Shown: piece after piece, positions 5,315 to 6,033 of the stretch
How the letters are laid out: the number at the start of each line of letters is the position of its first letter
Position numbering within the stretch: position 1 is the stretch's first letter
DNA from: JBLHGU01 sp047615875
Lineage (GTDB): Bacteria; Pseudomonadota; Gammaproteobacteria; Arenicellales; CAJQKF01
Direction: 5' to 3'
NCBI GenBank assembly: GCA_047615875.1
Contig: JBLHGU010000284.1
Location: forward strand, 1-6,033
DNA length: 6,033 nucleotides
Position numbers and translations under genes: made by a program
The notes under the pieces: generated by a model
Databases searched by the model: none
Seen by the model: only the letters and a program-made list of their open reading frames with translations
Told to the model about the DNA's origin: nothing

Positions 5315-6033
5315 ATGAACTGGAAAGTCCATTATCCGAATGAAGAGACACTGGAGGCATTGTTGTCCCGTAGTCTCGGGCATATGTTTTACGAACGTGT
5401 TTTGCGTACGCCAGACCAGGTCGCATTTGATTTCTTCGACCGCAGCCAGCGGCTTACCTATTCTGAGCTTTCCGACCACGTCAGACGGGTAGCTGCGTCC
5501 TTAAAACGAATGGGTGCCCGTAAAGGCACTCACATAGCCATTGTTATGCCTAATCGAATCGAGTTTCCCGTCCTGTGGTTCGCGATTACCTGGATTGGTG
5601 CCGTCTCGGTGCAACTCAACCCCAAGTACACCAGTGGCGAGTTGGATTATGCTCTGAACGATGCAGACGTAGACTTTCTAGTCATTGATGAAACCTGTCT
5701 TGCCGCATTTGACTCTATGAACAAACGCCCTGCACGTCTTACGGATGCCAGTATCGTCGTGATTGGCACCGCGGACTCCAGTGGCCCCTTTTGCCAATGG
5801 CAGACGCTTCTCGACAGCGAACCACTGGATGACTGCCCCTCCGAACACATCTCCCAGGGTGACCTCGCCTCAATCCTGTACACCTCCGGCACCACTGGAT
5901 TTCCCAAAGGCTGTATGCTCGGCCACCGTTACTGGCTGCAGCAAGCTCGTTCCGGGCTATTTCGTCAAGGCGGACATCACCCTCAAAACGTTCTCATCTA
6001 CGAACCGATGTTCTACATGCAAGGCAACTTCAT
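5315..6033 (+). CDS. AMP-forming acyl-CoA synthetase/ligase, N-terminal part (runs off window)
   Basis: The open frame from ATG 5315 encodes 239 residues without a stop and continues past the window end. It is an ANL-superfamily adenylating enzyme, activating a carboxylic acid with ATP and transferring it to CoA. The P-loop-like adenylation motif YTSGTTGFPKG is at residues 189-199. Upstream are the usual N-terminal features: RLTYSELSDHVRRVAASLKR (46-65), GTHIAIVMPNRIEFPVLWFA (71-90), and WIGAVSVQLNPKYTSGELDY (93-112). EPMFYMQGNF (230-239) is the start of the A4 region. Full-length members have about 500-550 residues, so less than half is visible and substrate specificity cannot be judged. An in-frame TGA at 5291-5293 limits the start to ATG 5315 or TTG 5294; the ribosome binding site is poor. 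The divergent MaoC gene suggests a common CoA-thioester pathway. Confidence 0.9.
   Translation, partial: MNWKVHYPNEETLEALLSRSLGHMFYERVLRTPDQVAFDFFDRSQRLTYSELSDHVRRVAASLKRMGARKGTHIAIVMPNRIEFPVLWFAITWIGAVSVQLNPKYTSGELDYALNDADVDFLVIDETCLAAFDSMNKRPARLTDASIVVIGTADSSGPFCQWQTLLDSEPLDDCPSEHISQGDLASILYTSGTTGFPKGCMLGHRYWLQQARSGLFRQGGHHPQNVLIYEPMFYMQGNF

Noticed and set aside
5647..5907. 86-codon minus-strand frame
   Set aside because: It is antisense to the acyl-CoA ligase, including its adenylation motif.
1..6033. CRISPR array, tRNA, rRNA or riboswitch
   Set aside because: No regularly spaced direct repeats, cloverleaf-type sequence or recognisable aptamer core was seen on either strand by eye.

Overview
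The window looks like an accessory, partly decayed stretch of a proteobacterial chromosome, most likely gammaproteobacterial. This is an inference from the IS1182-type transposase remnant, from palindromes resembling those seen near REP-associated (RAYT) transposases, and from CoA-dependent catabolic genes. No rRNA, tRNA or marker gene fixes the taxon. Base composition is uneven: the enzyme genes are of moderate GC, while about 2725-2925 is strikingly A+T-rich.

Left part (1-713): the first 36 codons of a response regulator (receiver start with VDDE) end abruptly against the middle of an IS1182-family transposase fragment on the minus strand. That fragment has lost its C-terminal half and carries a frameshift. 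Next, on the minus strand, is an apparently intact gene for a 199-residue exported protein of unknown function (874-1473), with a good ribosome binding site and a plausible sigma70-type promoter at 1545-1573.

Middle (1799-2921): a wrecked MmgE/PrpD-family gene on the minus strand. Its N-terminus, core and C-terminus can all be recognised, but a large internal deletion and a one-base frameshift separate them. It abuts an A+T-rich plus-strand gene remnant that I cannot identify.

Right part (2927-6033): an intact Fe(II)/2-oxoglutarate dioxygenase gene (+, TauD/TfdA superfamily, long form) and an intact MaoC-like hydratase gene (-) converge on an island of palindromic repeats, one of which could terminate the dioxygenase transcript. 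A 399-base divergent intergenic region then leads to the first 239 codons of an AMP-forming acyl-CoA ligase, which runs off the window.

The intact enzymes (acyl-CoA ligase, enoyl-CoA hydratase-like MaoC, 2-oxoglutarate dioxygenase), together with the dead MmgE/PrpD gene, fit an acyl-CoA-based catabolic neighbourhood whose substrate cannot be read from the sequence. I see no defence system, CRISPR array or clearly new multi-gene system. The points of most interest are the gene-decay junctions, the repeat island, the exported unknown protein and the unusual dioxygenase.
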